From positions 85,139-149,138 of the forward strand of contig DATJED010000020.1 in assembly GCA_035496935.1 (NCBI GenBank): a stretch of DNA of 64,000 nucleotides. The letters run 5' to 3'. This document shows, piece by piece, positions 43,509 through 51,865 of the stretch (within the stretch, counting starts at the first letter, position 1; each line of letters begins with the position of its first letter). Source of the stretch: Pseudopedobacter sp035496935. GTDB lineage: Bacteria; Bacteroidota; Bacteroidia; Sphingobacteriales; Sphingobacteriaceae. The position numbers were made by a program, and so were the translations under genes. Below the pieces are notes generated by a model that saw nothing but the letters and a program-made list of their open reading frames with translations, had not been told where the DNA came from and did not search any database.

Positions 43509-44011
43509 TATACTAATAATTTTAGTTTTCCACATTTTGTAGATACGTTTTATAGATAAATTAAACTTTAGCAGATTATATATATTATCCACCAATTCTT
43601 CATGACAAAAAGATTTTATGAATTAATATAAAGTATAAGCGAATGTACTCAGTATCCCGCTGGAAGACTGCTGGCTTTAGGATGAGGGTACAGAGGACAA
43701 AAGCTAGCGGGGGACTAAAAAAGCGGTAAACAAATGCCAACCACCCTCTTTTAATTCTCCCGCCAACGGGAGACACTGCTACTCTATTCCATTGAACGAT
43801 AGATTTATGGCAGTCAAACATGCTAAAATCTCCAATTCCATTATGATCCTATAGACTAAGTATGGGAGCCAATAGCTTTATCATTATTAACAGGTCTTTT
43901 CTAGGGAATTTATAGGGACTTACTAGGGAATTTATAGGTAGTTTCTACTAATAAAACCCTATTTTGTTTTTATTAAAAAAGTTTAGTATATTGTTTAATT
44001 ATCAATGACTT
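43509..44011. other. Gene-free region with palindrome and direct repeats
   Basis: About 500 bases between the methyltransferase and the DUF6266 gene. It contains a palindrome TCTCCCG-CCAA-CGGGAGA (43756-43773) and two 16-bp direct repeats CTAGGGAATTTATAGG (43901-43916 and 43923-43938, 22 bases apart) about 75-110 bases upstream of the DUF6266 ATG, a suitable position for a regulator site. Small frames here have no family features and I do not call them genes. Confidence 0.55.
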
Positions 44012-44629
44012 ATGGCTATTATCAAAAACGGAATCAATGGGGGTTTTAGTGGCAAAGTGGGCAATGTAGTAGGCAGCACTTGGCGTGGTTTAGAGATTAT
44101 ACGTTCTAAACCTCGTCCGCCCCAAAAATTTAGCGAGAAACAGCTCGCCAACCAGTTGAAAATGAAATTAGTGCAACTTTTCCTTAAAAAAATGGTGGAG
44201 GTGGTGCGCATTGGCTTTAGGGATGAAACCATTATCCCAACGGCTTTTAACAGTGCCCTTTCCTATAATAAAAAAAACGCGATTACTGGCGATTATCCCG
44301 ATTTGCTATTGGATTATTCGCTGGTGCGACTAGCCCAAGGGGAAGTTTATGTGCCGGAAAATCTCAGCCTTTCTCAGGACGATGCGGGTATTCATTTAGA
44401 ATGGGATGCTACTATCAAAGAAAACGCCCGAAGAGATGACCAGTTGCTTTTGGTGATTTGGGACGAAGAAACGAGCACCTGCGAATATAGTCTGCAGGCC
44501 TATCGTTCAAACGCGAAATTCAGTTTCCTGCCTCAGCAACTGAAAGCAGGCATGCACATTTGGGCTGCCTTTATCCGGCATGACAGAAGCCAGCAAAGCA
44601 ATAGTGTGTATTTAGGGGTGACGGTTTAA
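44012..44629 (+). CDS. DUF6266 family protein
   Basis: 205 residues. The N-terminus AIIKNGINGGFSGKVGNVVGSTWRG is the hallmark of DUF6266, a family found mainly in Sphingobacteriaceae and relatives, often in several copies per genome. The central part is basic and helical. The C-terminal ~90 residues look like a beta-sandwich (VYVPENLSLSQDDAGIHLEWD). No signal peptide. Function unknown. Two 16-bp direct repeats lie upstream as possible regulator sites. Confidence 0.85.
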   Translation: MAIIKNGINGGFSGKVGNVVGSTWRGLEIIRSKPRPPQKFSEKQLANQLKMKLVQLFLKKMVEVVRIGFRDETIIPTAFNSALSYNKKNAITGDYPDLLLDYSLVRLAQGEVYVPENLSLSQDDAGIHLEWDATIKENARRDDQLLLVIWDEETSTCEYSLQAYRSNAKFSFLPQQLKAGMHIWAAFIRHDRSQQSNSVYLGVTV

Positions 44630-44646
44630 GCTGATTATGAATACTT

Positions 44647-44676
44647 ATCTCGATCCGCCGACTGGCGGATCGAGAT
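44647..44676. repeat. Long perfect palindrome containing the TCCGCC/GGCGGA core
   Basis: Perfect 13-bp arms (ATCTCGATCCGCC) around the loop GACT, starting 18 bases after the DUF6266 stop. The core at 44654-44669 belongs to the window-wide palindrome family. It may serve as a transcription terminator for the upstream gene, but no T-run follows. Confidence 0.85.
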
Positions 44677-44833
44677 CTCTAGATTCCTCTGCACTCGTTC
44701 GGTTTTGCAAAGGAACAAACAGATTTATTCGTGGTTTTTTGTTTTTATTGGCACTCATGAATGCTTTGCAATTCTCCTCGTACTTCGGTCGGAATAACGC
44801 GGTAATAATTACCTTTACCAAAAATCATCACAA

Positions 44834-45631
44834 ATGAACGTTTTTGAACCACAGAACCAACCTGCCCAAGCCTTTGAACGCCTTTTAGCCATTATGGACG
44901 ATTTAAGAACGCAATGCCCTTGGGATAAAAAGCAAACCATGGAAACTTTGCGCCACTTGACCATCGAAGAAACCTACGAACTTTCTGATGCCATATTAGA
45001 GGGCGATATGCAGGAAATCAGAAAAGAACTTGGGGATTTGATGTTGCACCTGGTTTTTTATGCCAAAATTGGTTCAGAAACAAATGATTTTAACATAGCT
45101 GATGTTTTAAACGGCATCTGTGAAAAGCTGATCAACCGCCACCCCCACATTTACAGTGATACGGTTGCCGAAACTGAAGAACAGGTGAAGCAAAACTGGG
45201 AGCAGATTAAATTAAAAGAGGGTAACAAATCTGTTCTGGCTGGCGTTCCCTCCTCTTTACCGGCCTTGGTTAAAGCTTCACGTATTCAGGAAAAAGCAAG
45301 AGGCGTAGGATTTGATTGGGAAGAGAAAGAACAGGTTTGGGAAAAAGTTGAGGAGGAATTGCAAGAATTTAAAGAGGAGTTTAACTTGGTGGATAACGCT
45401 GAGATTGACAAAGAAAAGGCGGAAGGCGAGTTTGGTGATCTTTTGTTCTCGCTGATCAATTATGCCCGCTTCATCAACATTAATCCGGAAGATGCTTTGG
45501 AAAAAACCAATCGGAAATTCATTAAAAGATTTCAATACCTGGAATCAAAAGCAAGCGGAATGGGCAAAGCTTTAAAAGACATGACTTTGGCAGAGATGGA
45601 TGTTTTTTGGAACGAAGCAAAAAAGTTGTAA
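44834..45631 (+). CDS. mazG: Nucleoside triphosphate pyrophosphohydrolase MazG
   Basis: 265 residues with two MazG helical domains. The first has DDLRTQCPWDKKQTMETLR near 20-38, EETYELSDAI near 44-53 and RKELGDLMLHLVFYAKIG near 61-78. The second, near 165-250, has EELQEFKEE and EGEFGDLLFSLINYAR. The paired EExxE and ExxxD motifs bind magnesium. MazG hydrolyses (d)NTPs to the monophosphate and pyrophosphate and is linked to nucleotide-pool cleaning. Single gene. Confidence 0.93.
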   Translation: MNVFEPQNQPAQAFERLLAIMDDLRTQCPWDKKQTMETLRHLTIEETYELSDAILEGDMQEIRKELGDLMLHLVFYAKIGSETNDFNIADVLNGICEKLINRHPHIYSDTVAETEEQVKQNWEQIKLKEGNKSVLAGVPSSLPALVKASRIQEKARGVGFDWEEKEQVWEKVEEELQEFKEEFNLVDNAEIDKEKAEGEFGDLLFSLINYARFININPEDALEKTNRKFIKRFQYLESKASGMGKALKDMTLAEMDVFWNEAKKL

Positions 45632-45684
45632 CAAAGTATCGTTTCGTTTGTTTAATCCGTAATGATATTTAAAACAAGGTCGTT

Positions 45685-46128
45685 ATGTATTTAAACAACT
45701 ATCAGTCATTTATTTTTGGTGCTGTAATTTTAGGAATACTGAGTTTTATAGCCTGCGAAAAAACCATTGAAACAAGCAAAATTGTTGGCTTTGGGGTAAA
45801 CGTTGAATTAGCACCATCAGAAAGTGTATGGTTTGGATCCGATACTTTAAGCGGAGTTTATACGAAAGTTGACAATATTGAAGACAGCAGATGTCCGGAG
45901 GGAGCAGTATGTGTTTGGGCCGGCGAAGCTAAAACAAGTTTGCTAGTTGTTCAAAAACAGGATTCTGTTAACTTAAACCTCAAACTGAATTCTCCTACCG
46001 ATTCGGTGAGTTTTAGTCTTAACAATAAATCTTATAAAGCAGTATTGACAGCTGTTAACCCTTACCCTAACTTGAAAAATAATACGAGTGCAAAATCTGC
46101 AACATTAACTATATTGATTACCAATTAG
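45685..46128 (+). CDS. Uncharacterised lipoprotein
   Basis: 147 residues with a lipoprotein signal (LGILSFIACEK, Cys near 25). The mature part is beta-rich, with a Cys pair in DSRCPEGAVCVWAGEAK near 72-88. This RCPxxxxCxWAG pattern recurs in short Bacteroidota lipoproteins of unknown function. It lies 18 bases upstream of the sigma factor gene and may be cotranscribed with it. Confidence 0.7.
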   Translation: MYLNNYQSFIFGAVILGILSFIACEKTIETSKIVGFGVNVELAPSESVWFGSDTLSGVYTKVDNIEDSRCPEGAVCVWAGEAKTSLLVVQKQDSVNLNLKLNSPTDSVSFSLNNKSYKAVLTAVNPYPNLKNNTSAKSATLTILITN

Positions 46129-46146
46129 TTATAGTTAAGCCCACAA

Positions 46147-46716
46147 ATGCGAAAACCTTATAACGAATACAGCGAGCAGGAGCTGATAGATAAGTGCAGA
46201 AAAGATGATGGTAAAGCACAGGAGTTGCTTTACAAACGCTTTTACGCCTATGCTATTGCTATCGCCATAAGGTATTGTATCAATCGGGATGACGCTTTGG
46301 AAGCTGTAAACGATGCTTTTATAAAACTTTTTAAAACTGTTAAAACCTTTGAGGACAACCGGTTGATTAAGCCGTGGTTTAGGCAAATTGTGGTGAACTG
46401 TGCCATTGATAACAGAAGAAAAAACTTAAAACATGCAAGCGTATTGGATATTGAAGATGCCGAAGAACCGATGAACAATCCGCACATCATCAGCAAAATA
46501 AACGCCGAGGAGATTTTGGGTTTGTTAAAGGAACTGCCCGAAATGCACCGGGTGGTGTTTAACCTGTACGAGATTGACGGTTATACGCATGAAGAAATAG
46601 CTGATATTTTAGATATGCCCTCCAGCAGTTCGAGGGTCTATTTGTCCAGGGCAAAAGAAAAATTAAGAAAATTAGTAAACGCTCATTTTTATTTGAACTA
46701 TGAACGAGCAATTTGA
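46147..46716 (+). CDS. ECF-type RNA polymerase sigma factor
   Basis: 189 residues. Region 2 spans about 20-85 (LLYKRFYAYAIAIAIRYC; DALEAVNDAFIKLFK; PWFRQIVVNCAIDNRR), and region 4 about 125-182 (LPEMHRVVFNLYEIDGYTHEEI and DMPSSSSRVYLSRAKEKLRK as the DNA-recognition helix). No region 3. It overlaps the next gene by 17 bases, so the two are translationally coupled and the partner is the probable anti-sigma factor. Targets unknown; an envelope function is likely from the partner's topology. Confidence 0.92.
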   Translation: MRKPYNEYSEQELIDKCRKDDGKAQELLYKRFYAYAIAIAIRYCINRDDALEAVNDAFIKLFKTVKTFEDNRLIKPWFRQIVVNCAIDNRRKNLKHASVLDIEDAEEPMNNPHIISKINAEEILGLLKELPEMHRVVFNLYEIDGYTHEEIADILDMPSSSSRVYLSRAKEKLRKLVNAHFYLNYERAI

Positions 46717-48019
46717 TAGGGCTTTACGGAACCACATTAGAGACACATTTGATCATTACGATGATTTAATGCAGGATGATGGGTGGAAAAAATTCAAAAA
46801 GCAAAAGAACAGAAAAAAGCGTGGCTTTATTTTGTGGTATGCTTTACCAAGCGGTATTGCGGCCGCATTGGCGCTGTTATGGATTTTTAATGTCACCACC
46901 AAAGAAATTGTAAAACCCGAAAATAAATTCATCGCGAAAAATAAGGTTACGGAGGTACCGCAAACCTTTAAGCCGGTAGCAAAAAAACCAGCTGAAAGTT
47001 CCGTTTCCGATTTGAATCGAAACCAAGAGCTTGTAGGTCCTAAAAAAACTAGCGCTACCCGAGATTTAAACCAACATCAAGATCCGGAATCATTTACAGT
47101 GCTTTCGGCGTTAGAAAAAGAGAGAGATCAGATCGCCAAGGTGGAAGTTCAGCAGAAAACGTTTATCCGATTACAAGCTGATTATACCGAACCTGCTTTA
47201 ACCTTGGCAGAACAGAATTTTGTAGCAACCGGCACCAGAAAACACGAAAATCAGGAATTTTTAGCCTTTAATAACGATTTGATAAAAAATACAGATCCGC
47301 TGTTAAAACCGGCTTCACAAAAAAAGGAGGATGCTAAAAAAAGTAAGGCTTTCAATTTTTCGGTAGACGCAAATACCTATTATAGCTTTACATCCGCCGG
47401 TGTTGCTAATAATTTAAATTTGGGCGTCGGCCTTTTATCTGAACTTAAATTAACGAAGCGTTTAAGTGTAAATTCGGGTATCAGTTTTAATAAACAAAGT
47501 GCGGCAATTTATCAGAATTCACCGGACCAAAGTACAAACTCACAAAGCTTTGCAAGTCCATCATCACCAAATTCATTGGTATCGCAAATAAGCAAACAAA
47601 GCATTTCTGTACCAGAAGAAGTGCAAATAAACGCTAAATTGGTGGGCTTTGATATTCCCTTGAATTTGAAATACAACATCTCCTTGGGTAAAACTAAAAC
47701 CTTTGTGACTACAGGAATCAGCTCTTACAGTTTGCTTAACCAGAGTTATGCTAATGATGTTTCTGTAATTAATTACTCCTTAACCAGCGAACCAACCACC
47801 ACCATTTTAAGAACCGTTGAGAAAGAAAAAGAAGACGCTTTCAGCAATTTTCAGTTTGCCCGTACCGTTAATTTTTCTTTCGGGATTTTATATCCTTTAA
47901 GCAAAAAAAACAGCATCTCTGTTGAACCTTTTGTAAAATATCCAATAGCCGGATTTGGACAAAAAGATTTGGAAATAGGTTCGGGCGGAGTTAGTTTTAA
48001 GCTTAATTTTGGGAAATAA
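46700..48019 (+). CDS. Probable dual-membrane-spanning anti-sigma factor (Dma-like, C-terminal beta-barrel)
   Basis: 439 residues. The first ~42 are cytoplasmic, charged and helical (ALRNHIRDTFDHYDDLM; DDGWKKFKKQKNRKK). One membrane helix lies at about 43-65 (FILWYALPSGIAAALALLWIF), then a long disordered periplasmic stretch (about 66-215), and then about 220 residues of alternating amphipathic strands (DANTYYSFTSAG; LGVGLLSELKL; VSFKLNFGK at the end) typical of an outer membrane beta-barrel. A single chain would thus span both membranes. This layout beside an ECF sigma gene matches the dual-membrane-spanning anti-sigma factors described in Bacteroides thetaiotaomicron. The N-terminal part would hold the sigma factor. 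Topology is predicted from hydropathy only. Confidence 0.72.
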   Translation: MNEQFDRALRNHIRDTFDHYDDLMQDDGWKKFKKQKNRKKRGFILWYALPSGIAAALALLWIFNVTTKEIVKPENKFIAKNKVTEVPQTFKPVAKKPAESSVSDLNRNQELVGPKKTSATRDLNQHQDPESFTVLSALEKERDQIAKVEVQQKTFIRLQADYTEPALTLAEQNFVATGTRKHENQEFLAFNNDLIKNTDPLLKPASQKKEDAKKSKAFNFSVDANTYYSFTSAGVANNLNLGVGLLSELKLTKRLSVNSGISFNKQSAAIYQNSPDQSTNSQSFASPSSPNSLVSQISKQSISVPEEVQINAKLVGFDIPLNLKYNISLGKTKTFVTTGISSYSLLNQSYANDVSVINYSLTSEPTTTILRTVEKEKEDAFSNFQFARTVNFSFGILYPLSKKNSISVEPFVKYPIAGFGQKDLEIGSGGVSFKLNFGK

Positions 48020-48023
48020 AAAG

Positions 48024-48053
48024 CCTCACCCCAGCCCTCTCCTTCGGAGAGGG
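48024..48053. repeat. Dispersed GC-rich palindromic repeat (copy 2)
   Basis: CCTCACCCCAGC followed by CCTCTCCTTCGGAGAGGG, 5 bases after the anti-sigma stop. It is the reverse orientation of the element at 15580-15608 and again directly follows a gene end. Confidence 0.75.
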
Positions 48054-48117
48054 GGTTAATATAAGATGGTGAACTTTCTCGTTTGCTTTTCGTTTTTGTA
48101 GTTGATTTTCCTTATTC

Positions 48118-48600
48118 CGTCATTGCGGTCCGCCAGCTGTCGGAGTGGCAATCTGTTTGTTTCTTTGCACTAAGCTTCTTTGTTCTTCTCAATATAATTA
48201 AAGTCTGTTTTGAAACTTCCCCGGCTCATTGCCGCCGGAAAGGCTAGAAACTTTTTTTTCCGCAAAAAAAGTATCCAAAAAAACTCTCGCCTGCGCCCTT
48301 TGCTAGGGAAGGTAGTGCTTTATTTCTTCATCTGTACCGCAAAGGCCAAGGGCGAATTTATCGGTTACGGAAGATTTGTGCTTTTAGCTTCACATGGGCG
48401 CTCTTAGACCAGCAGAGCCACCCAGCAAATCCGACCTCTGAATGTTTGGATTGGAACCCGGTAAATCTTCTGTACCTCCTTTGTAAACAGACAGCCGTCA
48501 GCAATCCGCAGAAGTGTTGCAGAAACTTGGTTAAAGCATTACCGTTCCCACGGCTTGGATTGCGCTCTAAAGATTTACCGCGGTGGAATGAACAAAGATT
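48118..48600. repeat. Long non-coding repeat family, copy A
   Basis: Shares ordered blocks with copies at 48765-49165 and 56683-57390. The blocks are: a CATTGCGG palindrome region (48119-48150, with copy C); CCCCGGCTCATTGCCGCCGG near 48219-48238; and a 3' block from AGCAGAGCCACC near 48410 through CTCTGAATGTTTGGATTGGA to TGTTGCAGAAACTTGG. The 3' block can fold: CGGTAAATCTT (48459-48469) pairs perfectly with AAGATTTACCG (48570-48580), and inside it GCAATCC (48501-48507) pairs with GGATTGC (48557-48563). Its middle segment (48250-48400) differs from the other copies. No credible coding frame. It fills the gene-free region after the sigma/barrel pair. Confidence 0.8.
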
Positions 48601-48764
48601 CTGAAGCCTTGAATTTTTGGTTCTTTTGTTTCAAGACAACCTGCGGAGCATGCTTGAATTCCACTTAAAAACAATAATAAAAAATGAAAAAAGAACTAGG
48701 CATTGTCCCGCCAATGAGGGACGGAAAGGTGGTGGGGTGGGATTTCTCTCTTGTACTTAAGATG

Positions 48765-49165
48765 TTTTTGTTTTGAAATCTCCCCGGCTCATTGCCGCCG
48801 GAAGGGCTATTTCTTTTCGGAGGAAAAGAAACAAAACTCTTTTTGTCGCACAGGTGCTTTGGGCGCAATGCCATCACACATCAGAAAATCAAGAGCGCTG
48901 ATTTTTACTCGTACAGAGCTTAAACAAAGTCAGTGCAATCTGGACGTAAAACCGCTTTCGCTATAGGCTTGGTAGTGCTTAATGTTTGTTCACTGTTATT
49001 GATTTTCTAATCTTCCAGCACTTCCACCGCTCCCTATATTGTCGCAACAGAAAGCAGAACCACTCAGCAAATCCTGCCTCTGAAGTTGGATTGGAGTCTG
49101 GTAAATCTTTTTGCACTTCCTTTGTTAACCGACGGACATCATTGGTAGAAAGCCTGTGCTGAAAA
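48765..49165. repeat. Long non-coding repeat family, copy B
   Basis: Starts with TTTGAAATCT and CCCCGGCTCATTGCCGCCGG, then shares with copy C the blocks TCGCACAGGTGCTTTGGGCG, CATCAGAAAATCAAG, GACGTAAAACCGCTTTCGCT, ATAGGCTTGGTAGTGCTTAA and GTTTGTTCACTG. It also carries the 3' block AGCAAATCCTGCCTCTGAA and GGTAAATCTTTTTGCACTTC common to all copies. It is shorter than C and lacks the closing arm of the hairpin seen in A. Small frames within it have no protein features. Confidence 0.8.
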
Positions 49166-49219
49166 GGCAACAGAGATAAAATTCACCTTTAATAAAAATC
49201 CCGGGTGATATCGAAATAT

Positions 49220-50440
49220 CTACTTAAAAGCTATCGCTTTTACTGGCGAAATCCGCGTTACCAGTAAAGACGGAATTAATAACACCAGCAAGCAAACCAG
49301 TAATGTTCCGGCATTGATCCAAAGTATATCGAAAAACTCCAACTGCACCGGGATAAATTTCATGTAATAAGAAGCCTCATCTAAGGTGAAAAAGTGCGTT
49401 TGTTGTTGCAAAACACCCAATCCAATACCAAATATGTTTCCTAACAACATCCCAATCCCGACCAAATAAAGTGCATTGTATAAAAATATTTTACGAACGC
49501 CCCAATTGGTTTCTCCTAACGCTTTTAACAAGCCTATCATGTTTGTACGCTCTAAAATCATAATTAACAGTGCAGAAATCATGTTGATTACTGCAACAAT
49601 CAGCATCAAACACAAAATAACCTGTGCGTTAACATCCAATAAAGAGAGCCAGTCGAAAATAATCGGATAATTATCCTTTACATTCACTGTTTTGATTTCC
49701 GGCGGCAAAAAATCAGAAAGCGTATACGTAAAGTGGTCTAATTTAGAAAAATCATCAACCCTAATTTCATAACCGCCAACTTCCGTATCTTTCCATTTGT
49801 TTAACTTTTTAATCAAAGAAATATCCCCAAGTACATAGGTTTTGTCAACCTCCTCTACCCCGGTATTATAGATGCCGACAATCTCAAACTTTCTTTTCCG
49901 TAACGATTCCTGCACAAAATACATCAGAAAATCATCGCCAACTTTAAGGTTCAAACGTTTGGCAAGCACATCAGAAATAATAATCTGCTTATCGGCTTTT
50001 TGGGCGTTCGAAAAATCTATGGTTTTACCAGCAACTAAAATATTTTTGAAATAACTCCAATCATAAGTACTATCAACGCCTTTTAAAATTACGCCTTCAA
50101 CTTCGCCATTTGCCTTAATTATACCCGGTTTGTTGGCAAAAGGCACAACATGTTTTACGCCTTTTAAGTTTTTTGCCTTATCTAAATCTTCTTTGTGAAC
50201 AGTAAACGGAGAGTTTTCAAAAGAGGAATTTAAATCATATTTTACAAATTGGATATCGCCGTTAAAACCTCTTACTTTTTCCCTAATCTCTGATTTAAAC
50301 CCTTTTACAATAGCTATTGACAAAATCATTACGCCTAAACCCAGCATAATTCCTACAATTGCAATGCGTACAATCAGTTTTGAGAAAGTGCGCTCGGCTT
50401 GTAGCGATATGCGTTTAGCTATAAATAATCCTAAATTCAA
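49220..50440 (-). CDS. FtsX/LolE-type ABC transporter permease
   Basis: About 406 residues. It has the MacB/FtsX family layout: one N-terminal helix (about 15-40), a large periplasmic domain to about 255, and three C-terminal helices (about 270-395) with ALGETNWGVRKIFLYNALYLVGIG and the ending RISPVKAIAFK. It resembles LolC/E lipoprotein-release permeases of Bacteroidota, which work with a LolD ATPase not encoded here. Start chosen at the TTG at 50440 (MNLGLFIAKRI). The further TTG at 50476 lies at or above a CATATTTG promoter-like box (50466-50473, minus strand), so it is unlikely. Confidence 0.82.
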   Translation of the reverse strand: MNLGLFIAKRISLQAERTFSKLIVRIAIVGIMLGLGVMILSIAIVKGFKSEIREKVRGFNGDIQFVKYDLNSSFENSPFTVHKEDLDKAKNLKGVKHVVPFANKPGIIKANGEVEGVILKGVDSTYDWSYFKNILVAGKTIDFSNAQKADKQIIISDVLAKRLNLKVGDDFLMYFVQESLRKRKFEIVGIYNTGVEEVDKTYVLGDISLIKKLNKWKDTEVGGYEIRVDDFSKLDHFTYTLSDFLPPEIKTVNVKDNYPIIFDWLSLLDVNAQVILCLMLIVAVINMISALLIMILERTNMIGLLKALGETNWGVRKIFLYNALYLVGIGMLLGNIFGIGLGVLQQQTHFFTLDEASYYMKFIPVQLEFFDILWINAGTLLVCLLVLLIPSLLVTRISPVKAIAFK

Positions 50441-50498
50441 GGGCTTTTGTTTAATTTTAACGATGCAAATATGCAACCATTAAAATAAAAACAGAAAA

Positions 50499-51743
50499 AT
50501 GTTGGGTTTTAAAAATATACGATTTTACTTTTTGCTTTTACCGCTTTTCGGCTTACTGAGTTGCAATTCCTGTAAAGCTAATGTTCCACCATCAGAAAAA
50601 ATATCGGTTAAAAAAACGGAACATGAAACCCCAAAGACTAAAATTTTAACCGGTGCCGAACAAACCGCTAAATATTTGCCCTTGTTGAAAAACAAAAAAG
50701 TGGGTTTGGTGGTCAATCAAACCGCAGAAATTAACGGAGTACCCTTAGTTGATACTCTAAAGAGCCTCGGTATAGCTATAAAGGCAGTTTTTGGTCCAGA
50801 ACATGGATTTAGAGGAACCGCCGATGCGGGAGAGAAAATTGGAAACTATATCGATGAAAAAACAGGTTTTCCTGTAATTTCTTTATACGGTGCCAAAAGT
50901 GCTCCTTCAAAAGAAGACTTAAAAAACATTGACGTGGTGGTTTTTGACATTCAGGATGTGGGTGCCAGATTTTACACTTATACCATTACAATGGCAAAAG
51001 TAATGCAGGCTTGCGCCGATAATAAAGTTCCGTTAATTGTTTTAGATCGTCCAAATCCAAACGGCGATTTAACTGACGGACCAATTTTAAATCCAAAATT
51101 TAAATCGGGTGTAGGAATGCATCCTATTCCAATTGCTCACGGCTTAACAAATGGTGAATTTGCACAGATGGTAAACGGAGAAGGTTGGTTAAACAATGGC
51201 GCTAAATGCGATTTAACCATTATTAAAAACGCAAATTACAGTCATGCAATGGAATATATTTTACCTGTAAAACCTTCGCCAAACTTACCAAATAACCGTT
51301 CAATTTATTTATACCCGAGTTTATGTTTGTTTGAAGGCACAAAAACAAGCCAAGGACGAGGAACAACTTTCCCGTTTCAGGTATTGGGAAGTCCGCTTTT
51401 AAAAGGTAAATACAGTTTTGCATTTACACCAAAAAGTATTGAGGGGATGAGTAAAAATCCGCCATTTGAAAACCAGGCTTGTTATGGTATTGATTTTAGA
51501 AAAGCGAACGAGCAGGAATTAAAAAATGCCAAACAACTGAATATTAAATTATTGATTGATTTTTACCAAGCCTATCCGGATCAAGCCAACTTTTTCACCC
51601 CATTTTTTAATAAATTGGCAGGAAACGATGTTTTAATGCAACAAATTAAAACAGGAAAAACCGAGGACGAAATTAGAGCAAGCTGGAAAAAAGATTTGGA
51701 TGCTTACAAGCTGATGCGGAAGAAGTATTTGTTGTATAACTAA
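50499..51743 (+). CDS. namZ: Exo-beta-N-acetylmuramidase NamZ family (DUF1343) lipoprotein
   Basis: 414 residues with a lipoprotein signal (FGLLSCNSC, Cys near 22). The DUF1343 domain is complete: GLVVNQTAEINGV near 69-81, FGPEHGFRGTADAGEK near 99-114, VVVFDIQDVGARFYTYTITM near 147-166, VLDRPNPNGD near 182-191, and an NLPNNRSIYLYPSLCLFEGT segment near 265-284. NamZ removes MurNAc from non-reducing ends of peptidoglycan fragments and serves cell-wall recycling in Bacteroidota. The family name follows characterised Tannerella and Bacillus enzymes; activity here is inferred. Confidence 0.88.
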   Translation: MLGFKNIRFYFLLLPLFGLLSCNSCKANVPPSEKISVKKTEHETPKTKILTGAEQTAKYLPLLKNKKVGLVVNQTAEINGVPLVDTLKSLGIAIKAVFGPEHGFRGTADAGEKIGNYIDEKTGFPVISLYGAKSAPSKEDLKNIDVVVFDIQDVGARFYTYTITMAKVMQACADNKVPLIVLDRPNPNGDLTDGPILNPKFKSGVGMHPIPIAHGLTNGEFAQMVNGEGWLNNGAKCDLTIIKNANYSHAMEYILPVKPSPNLPNNRSIYLYPSLCLFEGTKTSQGRGTTFPFQVLGSPLLKGKYSFAFTPKSIEGMSKNPPFENQACYGIDFRKANEQELKNAKQLNIKLLIDFYQAYPDQANFFTPFFNKLAGNDVLMQQIKTGKTEDEIRASWKKDLDAYKLMRKKYLLYN

Positions 51744-51865
51744 CAAATTGTTAGGCTGAGCGGAATCGAAGCCCTAGCGAATTACCCTTCGACTCCGTTC
51801 AGAGTGACAATCCGCATTTATTAAAATTAAGTTTCAGAAAAAACATTACCCTAAAAAGAAGCACA

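Noticed and set aside
43600..43821. 73-codon minus-strand frame between the methyltransferase and DUF6266 genes
   Set aside because: It spans a palindrome and repeat-like DNA, lacks a family match or plausible start context.
44637..44837. 66-codon frame after the DUF6266 gene
   Set aside because: It runs through the long palindrome and overlaps the mazG start; product has no recognisable features.
48210..49170. Several 60-75-codon open frames within the long repeats
   Set aside because: They follow the repeat blocks, not codon structure, are not kept between copies, and have no protein features.
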